This document shows positions 49,721 through 59,060 of a stretch of DNA of 64,000 nt, piece by piece. Both the position numbers and the translations under genes were made by a program. The DNA is taken from assembly GCF_900107435.1 (NCBI RefSeq), contig NZ_FNPZ01000005.1, positions 154,016-218,015 on the forward strand, given 5' to 3'. Below the pieces are notes generated by a model. It had not been told where the DNA came from. It saw only the letters and a program-made list of their open reading frames with translations, and made no database searches. The stretch comes from Herbiconiux ginsengi (GTDB lineage Bacteria; Actinomycetota; Actinomycetes; Actinomycetales; Microbacteriaceae). How positions within the stretch are numbered: position 1 is the stretch's first letter; each line of letters opens with the position of its first letter.

Positions 49721-50716
49721 TCAGGTGAGCCGCACCCGCGGATCGACGATCGCGAGGACGATGTCGACGAGGGTGTTGATGAGGATGTACAGTCCTCCCA
49801 GCACGAGGCTGATGGCAGCAACCGCGTTGAGGTCTGCGGCACTGATCGCCGAGGTGAGGTACTGGCCGAGACCGTTCCACGAGAAGATCTGTTCCACGAC
49901 CACCAGGCTGGACAGCATCATCCCGATCTGCACGCCTAACAGGGTCAGGGCGGGGCTCGATGCGTTCCGCAATGCGTGGCGGCGGACGATAGTGGACTCT
50001 GACTCGCCGAGGGAGCGTGCCGTCTGCGCGTAACCGCTCTTCAGGGATCCCGAAATGCCGTCGGCCAGGACGCGGGCAATAGCGACGCCGGGTCCGATGG
50101 CGGCGGCCAGTGCAGGCAGAAGCACATGTTGGAAAGCGTCCCACGCGTAGGCGGGATTGCCCGCGAGTATCCCATCGAGCACGTAGAGCCCGGTCATCCC
50201 GTCACTGGGACCGTAAGAGGTCCGCCCGGAAGCGGGCAGCCAGCCGAGCTGAGCAAACAGGAGCAGCACGCCGGCGGTGGCGAGGAGAAACGCCGGAGCA
50301 CTCGCGGCGCTGAAAAGCACAAAGCGGATGACGGCCGCAACCTTCCCGCGCAGGGAATAGGCGCCTGCGAACACGACCGCGAGGATCAGCGCAAACACGA
50401 TCGCCCACAGCGCCAATTCTGCGGTGGCAGGAATTCGTTGGGCTAGCTCTTCCGATACCGGACGCCTGGTGCTGAGGCTGAGCCCAAGATCACCCTGCGT
50501 GAGGCCCGTCAGATACTGGCCGAACTGAACGAAGAGAGGCTGATCGAGTCCGAGCCGTTCGCGCGCGGCAGCCACGGCCTCCGCGGACGCGTTGGCGCCG
50601 AGATAGCCGCGAACGGGATCTGCGCCGCCCGCACGGCTGACCGTGAAGATGAGCAACAGGAGCACGAAGAGCACGACGACCGCTGATACGGTCCTGTCGA
50701 TTGCGAAGCGGACCAT
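49721..50716 (-). CDS. ABC transporter permease, DppB type
   Basis: 331 residues, six helices, opening VRFAIDRTVSAVVVLFVLLL. The ATPase-coupling loop is GYAQTARSLGESESTIVRRH. Its start lies 3 nt after the stop of the second permease, so order is SBP, ATPase, DppC, DppB on the minus strand. Confidence 0.93.
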   Translation of the reverse strand: MVRFAIDRTVSAVVVLFVLLLLIFTVSRAGGADPVRGYLGANASAEAVAAARERLGLDQPLFVQFGQYLTGLTQGDLGLSLSTRRPVSEELAQRIPATAELALWAIVFALILAVVFAGAYSLRGKVAAVIRFVLFSAASAPAFLLATAGVLLLFAQLGWLPASGRTSYGPSDGMTGLYVLDGILAGNPAYAWDAFQHVLLPALAAAIGPGVAIARVLADGISGSLKSGYAQTARSLGESESTIVRRHALRNASSPALTLLGVQIGMMLSSLVVVEQIFSWNGLGQYLTSAISAADLNAVAAISLVLGGLYILINTLVDIVLAIVDPRVRLT

Positions 50717-50719
50717 AGG

Positions 50720-51595
50720 TCAGAATCCTTTCGCGCGGAGGACTGTGCGCAGTCCGTCCCCGACGTAGTTGAACGCCAGCGCGACGAGGGCAATCGCGAC
50801 GCCTGGCACCACTGCGATCCACCAGGCGGAGAGAATGTACTGCATTCCAGCGGACGCCATGAGACCAAGTTCCGGTGCCGGTGCCGGTGTACCGAGACCG
50901 ATGAACGACAAGCTCGCCAGCGTCAGGACCACGGCGCCCACGTCGAGGCTTGCCGTGACGAGGACGGTGGGAACTACCGACGGCAACACGTGTTTGACGA
51001 GCAGACGAACGCCGCGGGTGCCGCTCATGCGAGCTGCCTCGACGTGCGGGCTGTTTATCACCCGCCTCACTTCACCTCGCGTCAGGCGTGCGTACATCGG
51101 CCACCACACGACGGCGATGCCGATCATCGAACTGGACAAACTGGCTCCGAGGCTGGCAGCAATCGCCATCGCCACGATCGTCGCGGGGAATGCCAGGAAC
51201 AGATCAGTGACGCGCATCAGCACGCTGTCCAACCAACCGCCGACGAACGCGGCGATCGTCCCGAGAATCATCCCGGCGATCGCGCTGATCACAGTCACGG
51301 TGACGGCAGCGAAAAGGCTGATTCGAAGGCCGAAGACGACGCGTGTACCGATATCGAAGCCGAGGTTGTCCGTCCCGAGAAGATGCCCACTCGACCCGGG
51401 CGGCAGAAATGGGACACCGCTCGGAACGATGGGGCTGTACCACGCGATCAATGGACCGACTATCGCCAGTACGATCAGTCCACCGAGAGTGAAGAGCGCG
51501 ATGGCCTCACCGATAGTGAAATGCCGACGTGGACGGGGCGTTGCCGGCACGAGGGCCGTATCCTCCGCGGGGGTCAACTCACGCAAGAACAGCAT
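50720..51595 (-). CDS. ABC transporter permease, DppC type
   Basis: 291 residues, five to six helices, with the coupling loop SPHVEAARMSGTRGVRLLVK. The PPGSSGHLLGTDNLGFDIGT segment after helix 1 is the DppC signature. I start at 51595 (MLFLREL), 17 nt inside the ATPase gene; the longer frame gives an un-DppC-like Ser/Arg-rich N-terminus. Confidence 0.9.
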   Translation of the reverse strand: MLFLRELTPAEDTALVPATPRPRRHFTIGEAIALFTLGGLIVLAIVGPLIAWYSPIVPSGVPFLPPGSSGHLLGTDNLGFDIGTRVVFGLRISLFAAVTVTVISAIAGMILGTIAAFVGGWLDSVLMRVTDLFLAFPATIVAMAIAASLGASLSSSMIGIAVVWWPMYARLTRGEVRRVINSPHVEAARMSGTRGVRLLVKHVLPSVVPTVLVTASLDVGAVVLTLASLSFIGLGTPAPAPELGLMASAGMQYILSAWWIAVVPGVAIALVALAFNYVGDGLRTVLRAKGF

Positions 51596-53237
51596 CCAGC
51601 AACCGCCTTCCATACTCGCTCTCGACGGCGCGGATGTCTTCTGCCGGTACCGACTCGATGATTCGACCGTTGCTGATGATGTCGACTCTGTCCGCGATGA
51701 TGCGCGCGGCGGCAAGGTCGTGGGTGACAAAGAGAATCGACATTCCCAGTTCGTGTCGGAGGAGGTTCAGGAGGTTCAACACAATGGACGCTACGGACAC
51801 GTCCAGAGCGCTGGTGGGCTCGTCGCACAGTAGAACGGTTGGGGGTACCACGATCGCGCGGGCGATCGCGACCCTCTGCTTTTGACCACCGGACAGCTGA
51901 GACGCACGCGCGCTGAGGACGGATGGGTCGAGAGCGACGCGCTCCAGCGCCAACCTGGCTGACGCGGTGTGCGCGGCCTGATCCAGGTGGCGGGTCTGTG
52001 GGGCGTTGGCTAGGCGTTCCATCAGCAATTGGGACACCGTGAGCCACGGGGTGAGTGATATGCCAGCATCCTGGAAAACGACTTGGACACCGGATCCTAT
52101 GGAGCCCGCAACACTCACCTCCCCCGCGTCCGCACGCTCAAGCCCGGCCGCGATTCGCAGGATCGTGGATTTACCGGACCCCGACTCGCCGACCAGCGCC
52201 ACGCTTTGACCGTGCGCCACAATGAGGTCGACGTCGTTGAGTACCTGTTTCTTCGCGCCAAACATGCTTCCGCTTCGGAACGCCTTCGACACGCCACGCA
52301 GTGTGAGGGCCGGAGTCTGTGCCACGCTTGTTGGTGGGGCGAACTCTGTCCACGTGAGCTCTCGTCGCTCCCACCGCTCGGTGACGGAATCGGCATCCAA
52401 TCCGCGTTCGCGCAGCGCCTCCCCCATTGAAGCGATCACCGAGGACTCCGGCATCCCCAGGGGAATCGCTCTCTCTACATTTAGAGTGAGCCGCGAGGCA
52501 ATAAGCCGCTGCGTGTAGGGCTCGGACGGAGCATCAAAGATCCGGTCGCTGGTCCCGCGTTCGATGACGCGGCCGTTGCGCATGACCGCGATGTCATCGC
52601 ACATCGCCCTCGCGACGCCGAGGTCGTGGGTGATGAACAGCACGCCACACCCGAGCGAGTCACGCTCTCGAGTGAGGAGTTTGAGGATCTGCGCTTGAAC
52701 CCCGACGTCAAGTGCTGTCGTCGGTTCGTCGGCAATCAATAGCGCAGGCCGTCGCGCCAGGGCGAGTGCGATCATCACCCGTTGCCTCATCCCCCCCGAA
52801 AGCTGATGCGGGTATGCCTTCAGGACGGTTCGTGGACTGCGAATCTCGACTTCTTCAAGCCACCGGAGGCTGTCCTGGCTGCTACGTGTGACCCGCCCCA
52901 GCATGTGACCGATCGTCATGGTTGGGTCTAGCGACGTCATTGGGTCCTGAAATACCGTCGTGACTTTGCTGCCCCGGATGCCCTCCCATGAGGAGTTGTC
53001 TGTCGGAGAAAGGACCCGATCTCCGACAGTGAGGTGGCCGGTCGCGCGGGCCGTTGTGTCTTTGGTGAGCAACCCCTGCAGGGCGAGACCGATGGTGCTT
53101 TTGCCAGATCCCGATTCACCGACCAGGCCGAGGCACTGCCCCGGTTCGACGACCAGGCTGACCTGATCGACAGCGGTGACGGTCCTGAGCGGGGTTTCGT
53201 AGTGGATCGACAAGTTGTCGAGCGTCGCAACGGACAT
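51579..53237 (-). CDS. Fused ABC ATPase with two nucleotide-binding domains (DppD-DppF)
   Basis: 552 residues. First domain: [35 protein letters not shown]. Second domain, from about 300: GESGSGKST, LSGGQKQRVAIARAI, LLCDEPTSALD. Both ATP sites look intact. The first domain's C-terminus (SEPYTQRLIASR) is of the peptide-transporter type. This is the only energising subunit of this importer. Confidence 0.94.
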   Translation of the reverse strand: MSVATLDNLSIHYETPLRTVTAVDQVSLVVEPGQCLGLVGESGSGKSTIGLALQGLLTKDTTARATGHLTVGDRVLSPTDNSSWEGIRGSKVTTVFQDPMTSLDPTMTIGHMLGRVTRSSQDSLRWLEEVEIRSPRTVLKAYPHQLSGGMRQRVMIALALARRPALLIADEPTTALDVGVQAQILKLLTRERDSLGCGVLFITHDLGVARAMCDDIAVMRNGRVIERGTSDRIFDAPSEPYTQRLIASRLTLNVERAIPLGMPESSVIASMGEALRERGLDADSVTERWERRELTWTEFAPPTSVAQTPALTLRGVSKAFRSGSMFGAKKQVLNDVDLIVAHGQSVALVGESGSGKSTILRIAAGLERADAGEVSVAGSIGSGVQVVFQDAGISLTPWLTVSQLLMERLANAPQTRHLDQAAHTASARLALERVALDPSVLSARASQLSGGQKQRVAIARAIVVPPTVLLCDEPTSALDVSVASIVLNLLNLLRHELGMSILFVTHDLAAARIIADRVDIISNGRIIESVPAEDIRAVESEYGRRLLDAVLA

Positions 53238-53312
53238 GTCTCCTCCTCCGGCGATGTGGGCGAATCTAGGTATGCGAAGGCAGTCAGGAACTCTGACGGC
53301 CCCTATGGTCGG

Positions 53313-54884
53313 CTAGGCGGGCGGCTCGATGAGGGCGATGTCTAGAATGCCCGTGATCACGGGGCTATACGCCCGGTCGACACCGCTGATGCCCTTTTGG
53401 AAAACGGCGAGTCCGAGGCTGGTCGCCACTGAGCGCCAATAGCCCGACTCGCTCACCCGTTGTGCAACGTCTCCATAGAGAGCGTCGTCACCGGTTACCG
53501 TTGCCTGGTCGATTAGGTCCGCGACGCCCGGCACGTCGGCACCGAATAAGTCGAGGCCACCGGCCGGGGTGTAGAAGACGAATGCCCATGCCTCCGGCGA
53601 CGCCGTGTCCGGGAACCCGGAGTAGAACGTGATGTCCGGGGCGGCTGCGCCTTCTGTAAGCGCCGCGTAGTAACTGCCGGTGTCATAGCCGACGCTCTCC
53701 GCAGCGATTCCTGCGCCGTTCAGTACGGCTGCGAGGTTATCGCTCAGCGCCTGGGCCGCTGGCCCAGCCTGGGCGTACGCGATGGTGATCGTCGACCCTG
53801 CGAGCTGTCCCTTCGCGAGCTGCGCCAGCGCATTGGGGTTGTAAGTGATGGCTTGCGTGTTCAGATTGGCTGGCAGCAGGGTGGTTGGGAAAACGCCGTC
53901 GGTCGGTGTGGCCGTGTCGGCGAGTGCTGTGTCCGCGAGGGCATTGAAGTCGATCGAGGAAATGAAGGAGCGGCGAACGTCCGGATCAGCGAGGTCGGGA
54001 CTCTGCGGATTGACGAACATGGTCGGCGTTTCCATGCTGGGGAACGCGTACGCGCTCAGGCGGTCGCTGCGCTTTAGCTGATCGAACGTCGAAGCATCGG
54101 CGTAGCCGATCAGCCCGTCAACACCGCCGTCTTGCAATTCAAGCTGGATGGTGGCGGAGTTGGAGAACACATCGAAGCTCACGGCGTCATACCCGGGAGC
54201 ATCTCCCCAGTAACCGCCATAGGCATTCAACTGATACGACGTTCCCGGCGCGAAAGCGCCATACGTGTACGGCCCGGTGCCAGCATCATTCGAATCGAAC
54301 CAGTCTTCGCTGCCATTGACGACAGGGTGTTCTTTCAACGCCGTAGGGCTGATCATCTTCGGACCAAACGGGGAAGCGAGGAGATCAAGGAAGGAACTGT
54401 TGGGTTGTCTCAGGGTGATCGTCACGTTGAAGTCGTCTGCCGCCACGACCGATGCGACTCCGGCAGTCATGTACGACGGCCCCTCACCGATGGCGTTGCG
54501 ACGGTCAAAAGAGCTCTGAATCGCGTCGGCGGTAAACGGCGTCCCGTCGTGGAAAGTCACGCCCTCTCGAAGCCGGAACGTGAATACGGTGTTGTTCGCG
54601 CTTGCAGTCCACTCCGTAGCAAGGACCCCGGTCAGTTCCGGTTCTTGTTTGCCCGGCACGTACCCGAGTAGACCCTCGTATGCGCTGTTGACGATATTGA
54701 GTTCTGAACCGTCGTAGGCGGTGTCCGGGTCTGGGGTGGAGATGTCTCCGAGAAGCGCGAGTCGCAACTCGCCGCCTTTTGACGCGCCGGGTACCCCGCC
54801 CGAGGCACTGCAGCCTGTAAGTGCGGCTATGAGCATCACGGATACTCCGCTACCGATCAGGGTGAAGCTCTTGTTGGCGAGCAT
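53313..54884 (-). CDS. ABC transporter substrate-binding lipoprotein, family 5
   Basis: 523 residues. Lipoprotein signal NKSFTLIGSGVSVMLIAALT, then GCSASGG. Family 5 blocks: YDGSELNIVNSAYEGLLGYV, FTFRLREGVTFHDGTPFTAD, GTGPYTYGAFAPG. AAGGAGG precedes the ATG. The context (allophanate hydrolase, DUF1989 and amide hydrolases) suggests a small N-rich compound rather than peptides. Confidence 0.93.
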   Translation of the reverse strand: MLANKSFTLIGSGVSVMLIAALTGCSASGGVPGASKGGELRLALLGDISTPDPDTAYDGSELNIVNSAYEGLLGYVPGKQEPELTGVLATEWTASANNTVFTFRLREGVTFHDGTPFTADAIQSSFDRRNAIGEGPSYMTAGVASVVAADDFNVTITLRQPNSSFLDLLASPFGPKMISPTALKEHPVVNGSEDWFDSNDAGTGPYTYGAFAPGTSYQLNAYGGYWGDAPGYDAVSFDVFSNSATIQLELQDGGVDGLIGYADASTFDQLKRSDRLSAYAFPSMETPTMFVNPQSPDLADPDVRRSFISSIDFNALADTALADTATPTDGVFPTTLLPANLNTQAITYNPNALAQLAKGQLAGSTITIAYAQAGPAAQALSDNLAAVLNGAGIAAESVGYDTGSYYAALTEGAAAPDITFYSGFPDTASPEAWAFVFYTPAGGLDLFGADVPGVADLIDQATVTGDDALYGDVAQRVSESGYWRSVATSLGLAVFQKGISGVDRAYSPVITGILDIALIEPPA

Positions 54885-54916
54885 GAATGGCCTCCTTGGA
54901 TGGGAACTAAACCCAG

Positions 54917-54932
54917 CCTATCGATCGATAGG
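54917..54932. promoter_or_regulatory. CTATC-N4-GATAG operator before the transporter genes
   Basis: CCTATCGATCGATAGG, a perfect 16-bp palindrome between the allophanate hydrolase stop and the binding-protein start. It is the twin of the site next to the TetR gene at 58215, also followed by CAGG, so the transporter/hydrolase genes probably have their own regulated promoter. Confidence 0.7.
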
Positions 54933-54952
54933 TCAGGGTCATTTCGCTTGTG

Positions 54953-56659
54953 TTACAGGGGTATTGCGTCTTCCCGAGTGTCTGCTGCCCGCGCACGTTT
55001 CCAGTTCGTCCAACTACCGAAACTGCTGATGTCGGCAGCCTTCTCCAGTGCCTCGGGTTCCACGAGGAAGCCCGTAACGTGCTGGCCGCTGTCCATTTGC
55101 ACCTTGCCCAGGGTCATTGGCCGGGGTAGGGCTGCAAGGAAACGCCCAAGTCCTTCAGCGGGAAGGCTCCACAACTCTCCTTCGATCTGGCAGCCAGGGT
55201 TGCCGGCGCCGACGCGGACAAGGCCAGGTTTTGACGGGTCGGTTCCCAAGGCGTAGAGCCGGTAGGAGGCGGACGTTCGCACCGACCCTCGGAGCCTGCC
55301 GCCGAGCCCCGTGACCTGGTGGTTGAGGGGCTCGCCCGACATGTGGGCACCGAAGAGGGCGATGTCGATTTCCGTCGCACCGACCAGGCGGGCGAGGTCG
55401 GTGAGTGCGTCATCGGAGAAGGCGGGACCGGTAAGCATGACTCCGAAAGGCAGACCGTTGACGGTTCCCGCGGGGACGGCCAGGGATGCCAGGTCCATGA
55501 GGTTTGCGTAGTTCGTGAACCGGCCCATGCGGCTGTTGGTGGCAATGGGGTCGGCTTGCACTTGCGCGATGGTGGGGTGCCATGTCGTAGTGGGCGTAAG
55601 GATGGCATCGGCGTCAGCGAGAAGGCCGGCGGCCTCAAGGCGGAGGTGATCGAGGCGTTCCATATCGTCAAACAGCTCCGATGCGGTCGGGTTCGCGCCG
55701 GAAAGGATTATCCGTGCCACCGATTCGTCGAGATCCGTGCCGATCAGGGGTTGGTGATCTGCAATGTGCTTGCCGACGGCTGAATACCGTTCGGCAACAA
55801 AAGCACCGCCGTACAGCAAACTGGCCGCGGCGAGCAGCGGCGCAATGCTGCGCTCGAGAATCTCGACGCCGTTCGATTCCAACTCCAAAACGACCGCCCG
55901 GAAGGCGTCACTCCACCCGGGAGCGAGGTCGGAGTATTCATCCGCCGGAGGAACGAGCACCCGATGGATGCGACGCGCGGGCGAGGGGATGCCTAGTAAC
56001 CCTGACAAGGGGTCGATGCCGTCGGGTCCGGCCATCAGGTCAACGGCAAGCTGTCCCAGTTGAGGTTCGCGCGCGAACACGGTGACGCAATCCAGGGTCC
56101 GGCAGGCGGGCACGACACCGGTTGCGGGCACGCGCCCACGAGTGGGCTTGAACCCCCACACACCGTTGAGTGCGGCCGGAACCCGTCCGCTCCCCGCCGT
56201 GTCTGTGCCTAGCGCAAGATCTACGAGCCCCAGCGCCACTGCAACGGCAGACCCCGAGCTGGAACCGCCGGAAATCCTCGACGGATCCACTGCATTGCGG
56301 ACGGCACCGTACGGACTTCGCACACCAACCAGACCGGTTGCGAACTGGTCCAAATTGGTTTTTCCGATCACGATGGCTCCCGCGGCACGCAAACGACTGA
56401 CCGCAGTGGCGTCGACGGCAGGAGAATACGCGTAAGAGGGGGCGCCAGCCGTTGTCGGCATCCCCGCGACGTCGATGTTGTCCTTCACCGCGACAGCAAG
56501 GCCGGCTAATGGCAGGCAGGTTCCGTTGCCGACAACCTCGTCGATGCGGTCGGCTTCCACAAGAACATCGCTCTCCTCTCGCAAGCTGATCCAGACCTCA
56601 GGCCGGTCGACAGTTCGGATGCTGCGATACGCAGCCTCGACTCGTTCGCGCGCGCTCAT
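54953..56659 (-). CDS. atzF: Allophanate hydrolase
   Basis: 568 residues. Amidase-signature domain with catalytic Lys59 (AVAVKDNIDVAG), the cis-Ser in ISGGSSSGSAVA (130-140) and nucleophile Ser157 (GTDTAGSGRVPAAL). The C-terminal 120 residues (IALFGAHMSGEPLNHQVTGL, YRLYALG, GCQIEGELWSLP) are the AtzF-specific domain that finishes decarboxylation. It converts allophanate to two ammonia and two CO2. It overlaps the upstream DUF1989 gene by ATGA. No urea or guanidine carboxylase is fused or adjacent. Confidence 0.95.
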   Translation of the reverse strand: MSARERVEAAYRSIRTVDRPEVWISLREESDVLVEADRIDEVVGNGTCLPLAGLAVAVKDNIDVAGMPTTAGAPSYAYSPAVDATAVSRLRAAGAIVIGKTNLDQFATGLVGVRSPYGAVRNAVDPSRISGGSSSGSAVAVALGLVDLALGTDTAGSGRVPAALNGVWGFKPTRGRVPATGVVPACRTLDCVTVFAREPQLGQLAVDLMAGPDGIDPLSGLLGIPSPARRIHRVLVPPADEYSDLAPGWSDAFRAVVLELESNGVEILERSIAPLLAAASLLYGGAFVAERYSAVGKHIADHQPLIGTDLDESVARIILSGANPTASELFDDMERLDHLRLEAAGLLADADAILTPTTTWHPTIAQVQADPIATNSRMGRFTNYANLMDLASLAVPAGTVNGLPFGVMLTGPAFSDDALTDLARLVGATEIDIALFGAHMSGEPLNHQVTGLGGRLRGSVRTSASYRLYALGTDPSKPGLVRVGAGNPGCQIEGELWSLPAEGLGRFLAALPRPMTLGKVQMDSGQHVTGFLVEPEALEKAADISSFGSWTNWKRARAADTREDAIPL

Positions 56660-57348
56660 GCTGACACCGCCTCGAACTCGGGGGAGGTCACAATCATCCG
56701 CAGAGGCGTGGGGTTGAAGTCATTGCAGGGGTTGTTCATCTGGGGACAGTTGGAGACCACAACCAGCACGTCTCGCTCCGCCCGCAGCGCCACTCGTTTA
56801 CCTGGGGCGCTTAAGCCGTCAACGATCCCCAAGGAACCGTCCGTCTCGACAGGCACGTTCATGAACCAGTTGATGTTCGACACCAAGTCTCGTGCGCCAA
56901 GCCCCCACCGTGCGCCCTCGGCGAGGAAGTTCTCTCTGCAGGCATGCTCGTGCACCGTGTGGTGTCCGTAACGCAATGAGTTGGACTCTTTCGAGCACGC
57001 TCCGCCAATAGTGTCCTGGCGGTCGACCTCGTTTCCGACCAACGTCATCAGCGGCCCCCCGGCGTTTGACAACAGCACGGCGCCTGTCCTGAGGTACGCA
57101 TTTCGCTGAGCAGCGATTGTGTGTTGGACGCTGTACCTGACCGCGGTGTCTGCGGCCGCGTAGACGAGGAAGTCCGCGGATTGGTTGCCGCCGACGTCAA
57201 CGATGGTGAGTGTGTCTCCCTGCCGAACGATCGCGGACCAACTTCCGCGCGGTGCAACGATCTCATCGAGAACCGTCTGGCCGACAGTATTGACTAGCGC
57301 CGCGCCCCAGTCGAACCAGTCCGCGGTGGCTGTGCCTGCAAAGTTCAT
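56656..57348 (-). CDS. DUF1989 protein, UAAP2 / carboxyguanidine deiminase subunit
   Basis: 230 residues. VLDEIVAPRGSWSAIVRQGD, GGNQSADFLVYAA, GHHTVHEHACRENFL and NCPQMNNPCNDFNPTPLRM are the hallmark of urea-amidolyase-associated protein 2. Conserved Cys and His in the last two blocks look like metal ligands. Proteins of this pair were shown to be the heterodimeric carboxyguanidine deiminase (CgdAB), which forms allophanate. It overlaps both neighbours by ATGA. Confidence 0.9.
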   Translation of the reverse strand: MNFAGTATADWFDWGAALVNTVGQTVLDEIVAPRGSWSAIVRQGDTLTIVDVGGNQSADFLVYAAADTAVRYSVQHTIAAQRNAYLRTGAVLLSNAGGPLMTLVGNEVDRQDTIGGACSKESNSLRYGHHTVHEHACRENFLAEGARWGLGARDLVSNINWFMNVPVETDGSLGIVDGLSAPGKRVALRAERDVLVVVSNCPQMNNPCNDFNPTPLRMIVTSPEFEAVSA

Positions 57349-58196
57349 GCGATCCCCCTTGAAGAGATGTAGTCCTGGGTATTCGAGTAGGCGCGTTCAC
57401 GTTCTGGGGTTACCCTCCAGCGGGCGTGATCTCTGGTTGTGGCAGAGTCCCTCCAGGCGTGAATGCGGAGCTCTGAGACCGTATACTCCGCCCGCGGATC
57501 CAGTGCGTGCGGCGCGTTAGCAACCAGCAGAATCAATGGCATCTCCGCGAGGATCTCTACGATGGATCCCGGTCCTGCCGATCCGGTGAAACGCAGTTGC
57601 CCGTCGCTTTCAACGCGCACACCCTGAAAGAAGGCGACGCTCGGCGGGAGATCGCGGCGCGAGAGTCCCTGCTTGGAAGCAGCCAGCCCAAACAGGGCCT
57701 CGCCGCTCGGGCTCGCGGACTCCGCCGACGCGGCCCCAAACCGTTGCACTGCTTGGGCGCTGGAGACGGGACCGGCGAACGCATCGTGATGCGCCGACGT
57801 GTCCGAGACAATCGTGGCGAGAACTCGACCCTCACCAGAGAGCAAGGGATGACCAACGGTCGGGTACGCCTGCCAGAAAACCTTCTGCGTGTCAGCGACG
57901 TTCAAGCGTTCCCGGGGCGCGTCGGCGTTGAAGAGTACGAGATGTGCGCAGGCATCTCCACTAACGTCTTCGAATCGGATGCGTGTGCCCCGCGCCACGA
58001 TTCGATGGGCATATCCCCCGCCCTGCACGGTCTCCGCCCAGACGGCACTCATTGCCGGCACGTCGTTGGGGAGGAAGGGGCTCGTGTCCGCTGGCACGTA
58101 GGGCATCACGTGAGCGAGAAGGTTCCCCTGCGCCCGTGCGTCCGACTGCGCCGCTAAGACGGTGTTGGTTGTGTGGTTCGTGCGCGGAGTGCTCAC
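57345..58196 (-). CDS. DUF1989 protein, UAAP1 / carboxyguanidine deiminase subunit
   Basis: 283 residues. VQGGGYAHRIVARGTRIRFE, VSGDACAHLVLFNADAPRER, LNVADTQKVFWQAYPTVGHP and LPPSVAFFQGVRVESDGQLR match urea-amidolyase-associated protein 1. It should pair with the UAAP2-type protein encoded next. The GTG at 58196 has GGAGG upstream. It is the first gene of the allophanate unit, just behind a TetR operator. Confidence 0.9.
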   Translation of the reverse strand: MSTPRTNHTTNTVLAAQSDARAQGNLLAHVMPYVPADTSPFLPNDVPAMSAVWAETVQGGGYAHRIVARGTRIRFEDVSGDACAHLVLFNADAPRERLNVADTQKVFWQAYPTVGHPLLSGEGRVLATIVSDTSAHHDAFAGPVSSAQAVQRFGAASAESASPSGEALFGLAASKQGLSRRDLPPSVAFFQGVRVESDGQLRFTGSAGPGSIVEILAEMPLILLVANAPHALDPRAEYTVSELRIHAWRDSATTRDHARWRVTPERERAYSNTQDYISSRGIA

Positions 58197-58214
58197 GTTG
58201 ATCCTCCATCTGGT

Positions 58215-58228
58215 CTATCAACTGATAG
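58215..58228. promoter_or_regulatory. CTATC-N4-GATAG operator between TetR and the DUF1989 genes
   Basis: CTATCAACTGATAG, followed by GCCAGG. It has the same arms and flank as the site at 54917-54932. Its position just before the first operon gene fits repression by the TetR protein encoded upstream. Confidence 0.65.
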
Positions 58229-58251
58229 GCCAGGTGTACAGGGTCAACGTT

Positions 58252-58839
58252 TCATGCTTGTTTCGGAGGGGTCAGAAGGCGTGCGACGGCCGCCATCGTC
58301 TGTCGGGAAACCTCATTCACATCGACCTGCTCGTAGGCGCGACGAAACACCACGCCCTCGATCATGCTGAAGATGACACCAACGAGGTCATCGCCGCGGA
58401 GGTCTCCCCATCCGGGCGAGGTCTCAACGATGAAGCTACGATAGAACCCCTGAAGTTCACTAAATCGGTCGAGCGGGCCATTCATCTCAGCGACCGTGCC
58501 CTGCGCGACAAGCGCGAACGCGCTACTGCTACGGTCGCTCTCCCAAAGAAGGCGCACATCGAAGTCAACCAGGCCCATAAGCCGATCATGCGGGGTGAGT
58601 TTCTCGTCTGAGGCGAGTTCTTCGGCCTTGCGCAGTGACGGTTCGACTGTGGCGAGCGCGACCGCGTGGAGTATGTCAGCCTTCGTCGCGAAGTGGTGAT
58701 AGAGCGAAGGTTGACGGATCCCGGCAGCGTGCGCGATATCCCGGGTAGAGGTCGCGGCGTACCCCTGGGAAAGAAAGAGCTTGCTCGCTGCGTGCAGGAT
58801 GCGTTCTCGCCCTCCGCCACCAGCCTTCCCGATGTCCAT
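58252..58839 (-). CDS. TetR-family regulator of the nitrogen operon
   Basis: 195 residues. The helix-turn-helix is TSTRDIAHAAGIRQPSLYHH (30-49), with FATKADILHAV completing helix 4. The C-terminal ligand domain has a GVIFSMIEGVVFRRAY helix. I choose the ATG at 58839; an open frame extends 86 codons further, but that stretch is Ser/Pro-rich and has no ribosome site. It is likely the repressor acting at the two CTATC-N4-GATAG sites. Confidence 0.85.
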   Translation of the reverse strand: MDIGKAGGGGRERILHAASKLFLSQGYAATSTRDIAHAAGIRQPSLYHHFATKADILHAVALATVEPSLRKAEELASDEKLTPHDRLMGLVDFDVRLLWESDRSSSAFALVAQGTVAEMNGPLDRFSELQGFYRSFIVETSPGWGDLRGDDLVGVIFSMIEGVVFRRAYEQVDVNEVSRQTMAAVARLLTPPKQA

Positions 58840-59060
58840 GACAGCCCGATCCGATTGCTTTTGGGAAGCCTGCGCACGGCTGCTCGAGGATGGGGACAGG
58901 CCTGAATTGGAGGACACCACTTTTCCTTCGATAGAGAGCGATCGTGTGCACGGGCACCCTTCAGTGAGCGCTGAGTGCGACTCCTCCGACTGTATCCGCT
59001 CATCTGCTTGCCACTGACTGCTGGGACACTTTTGCCGGTTCGCGGGCGGCGTGCCACTTC

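Noticed and set aside
58197..58251. Possible guanidine riboswitch before the DUF1989 genes
   Set aside because: The spacer is only about 55 nt and holds the TetR operator and ribosome site; the conserved guanidine-aptamer core is absent.
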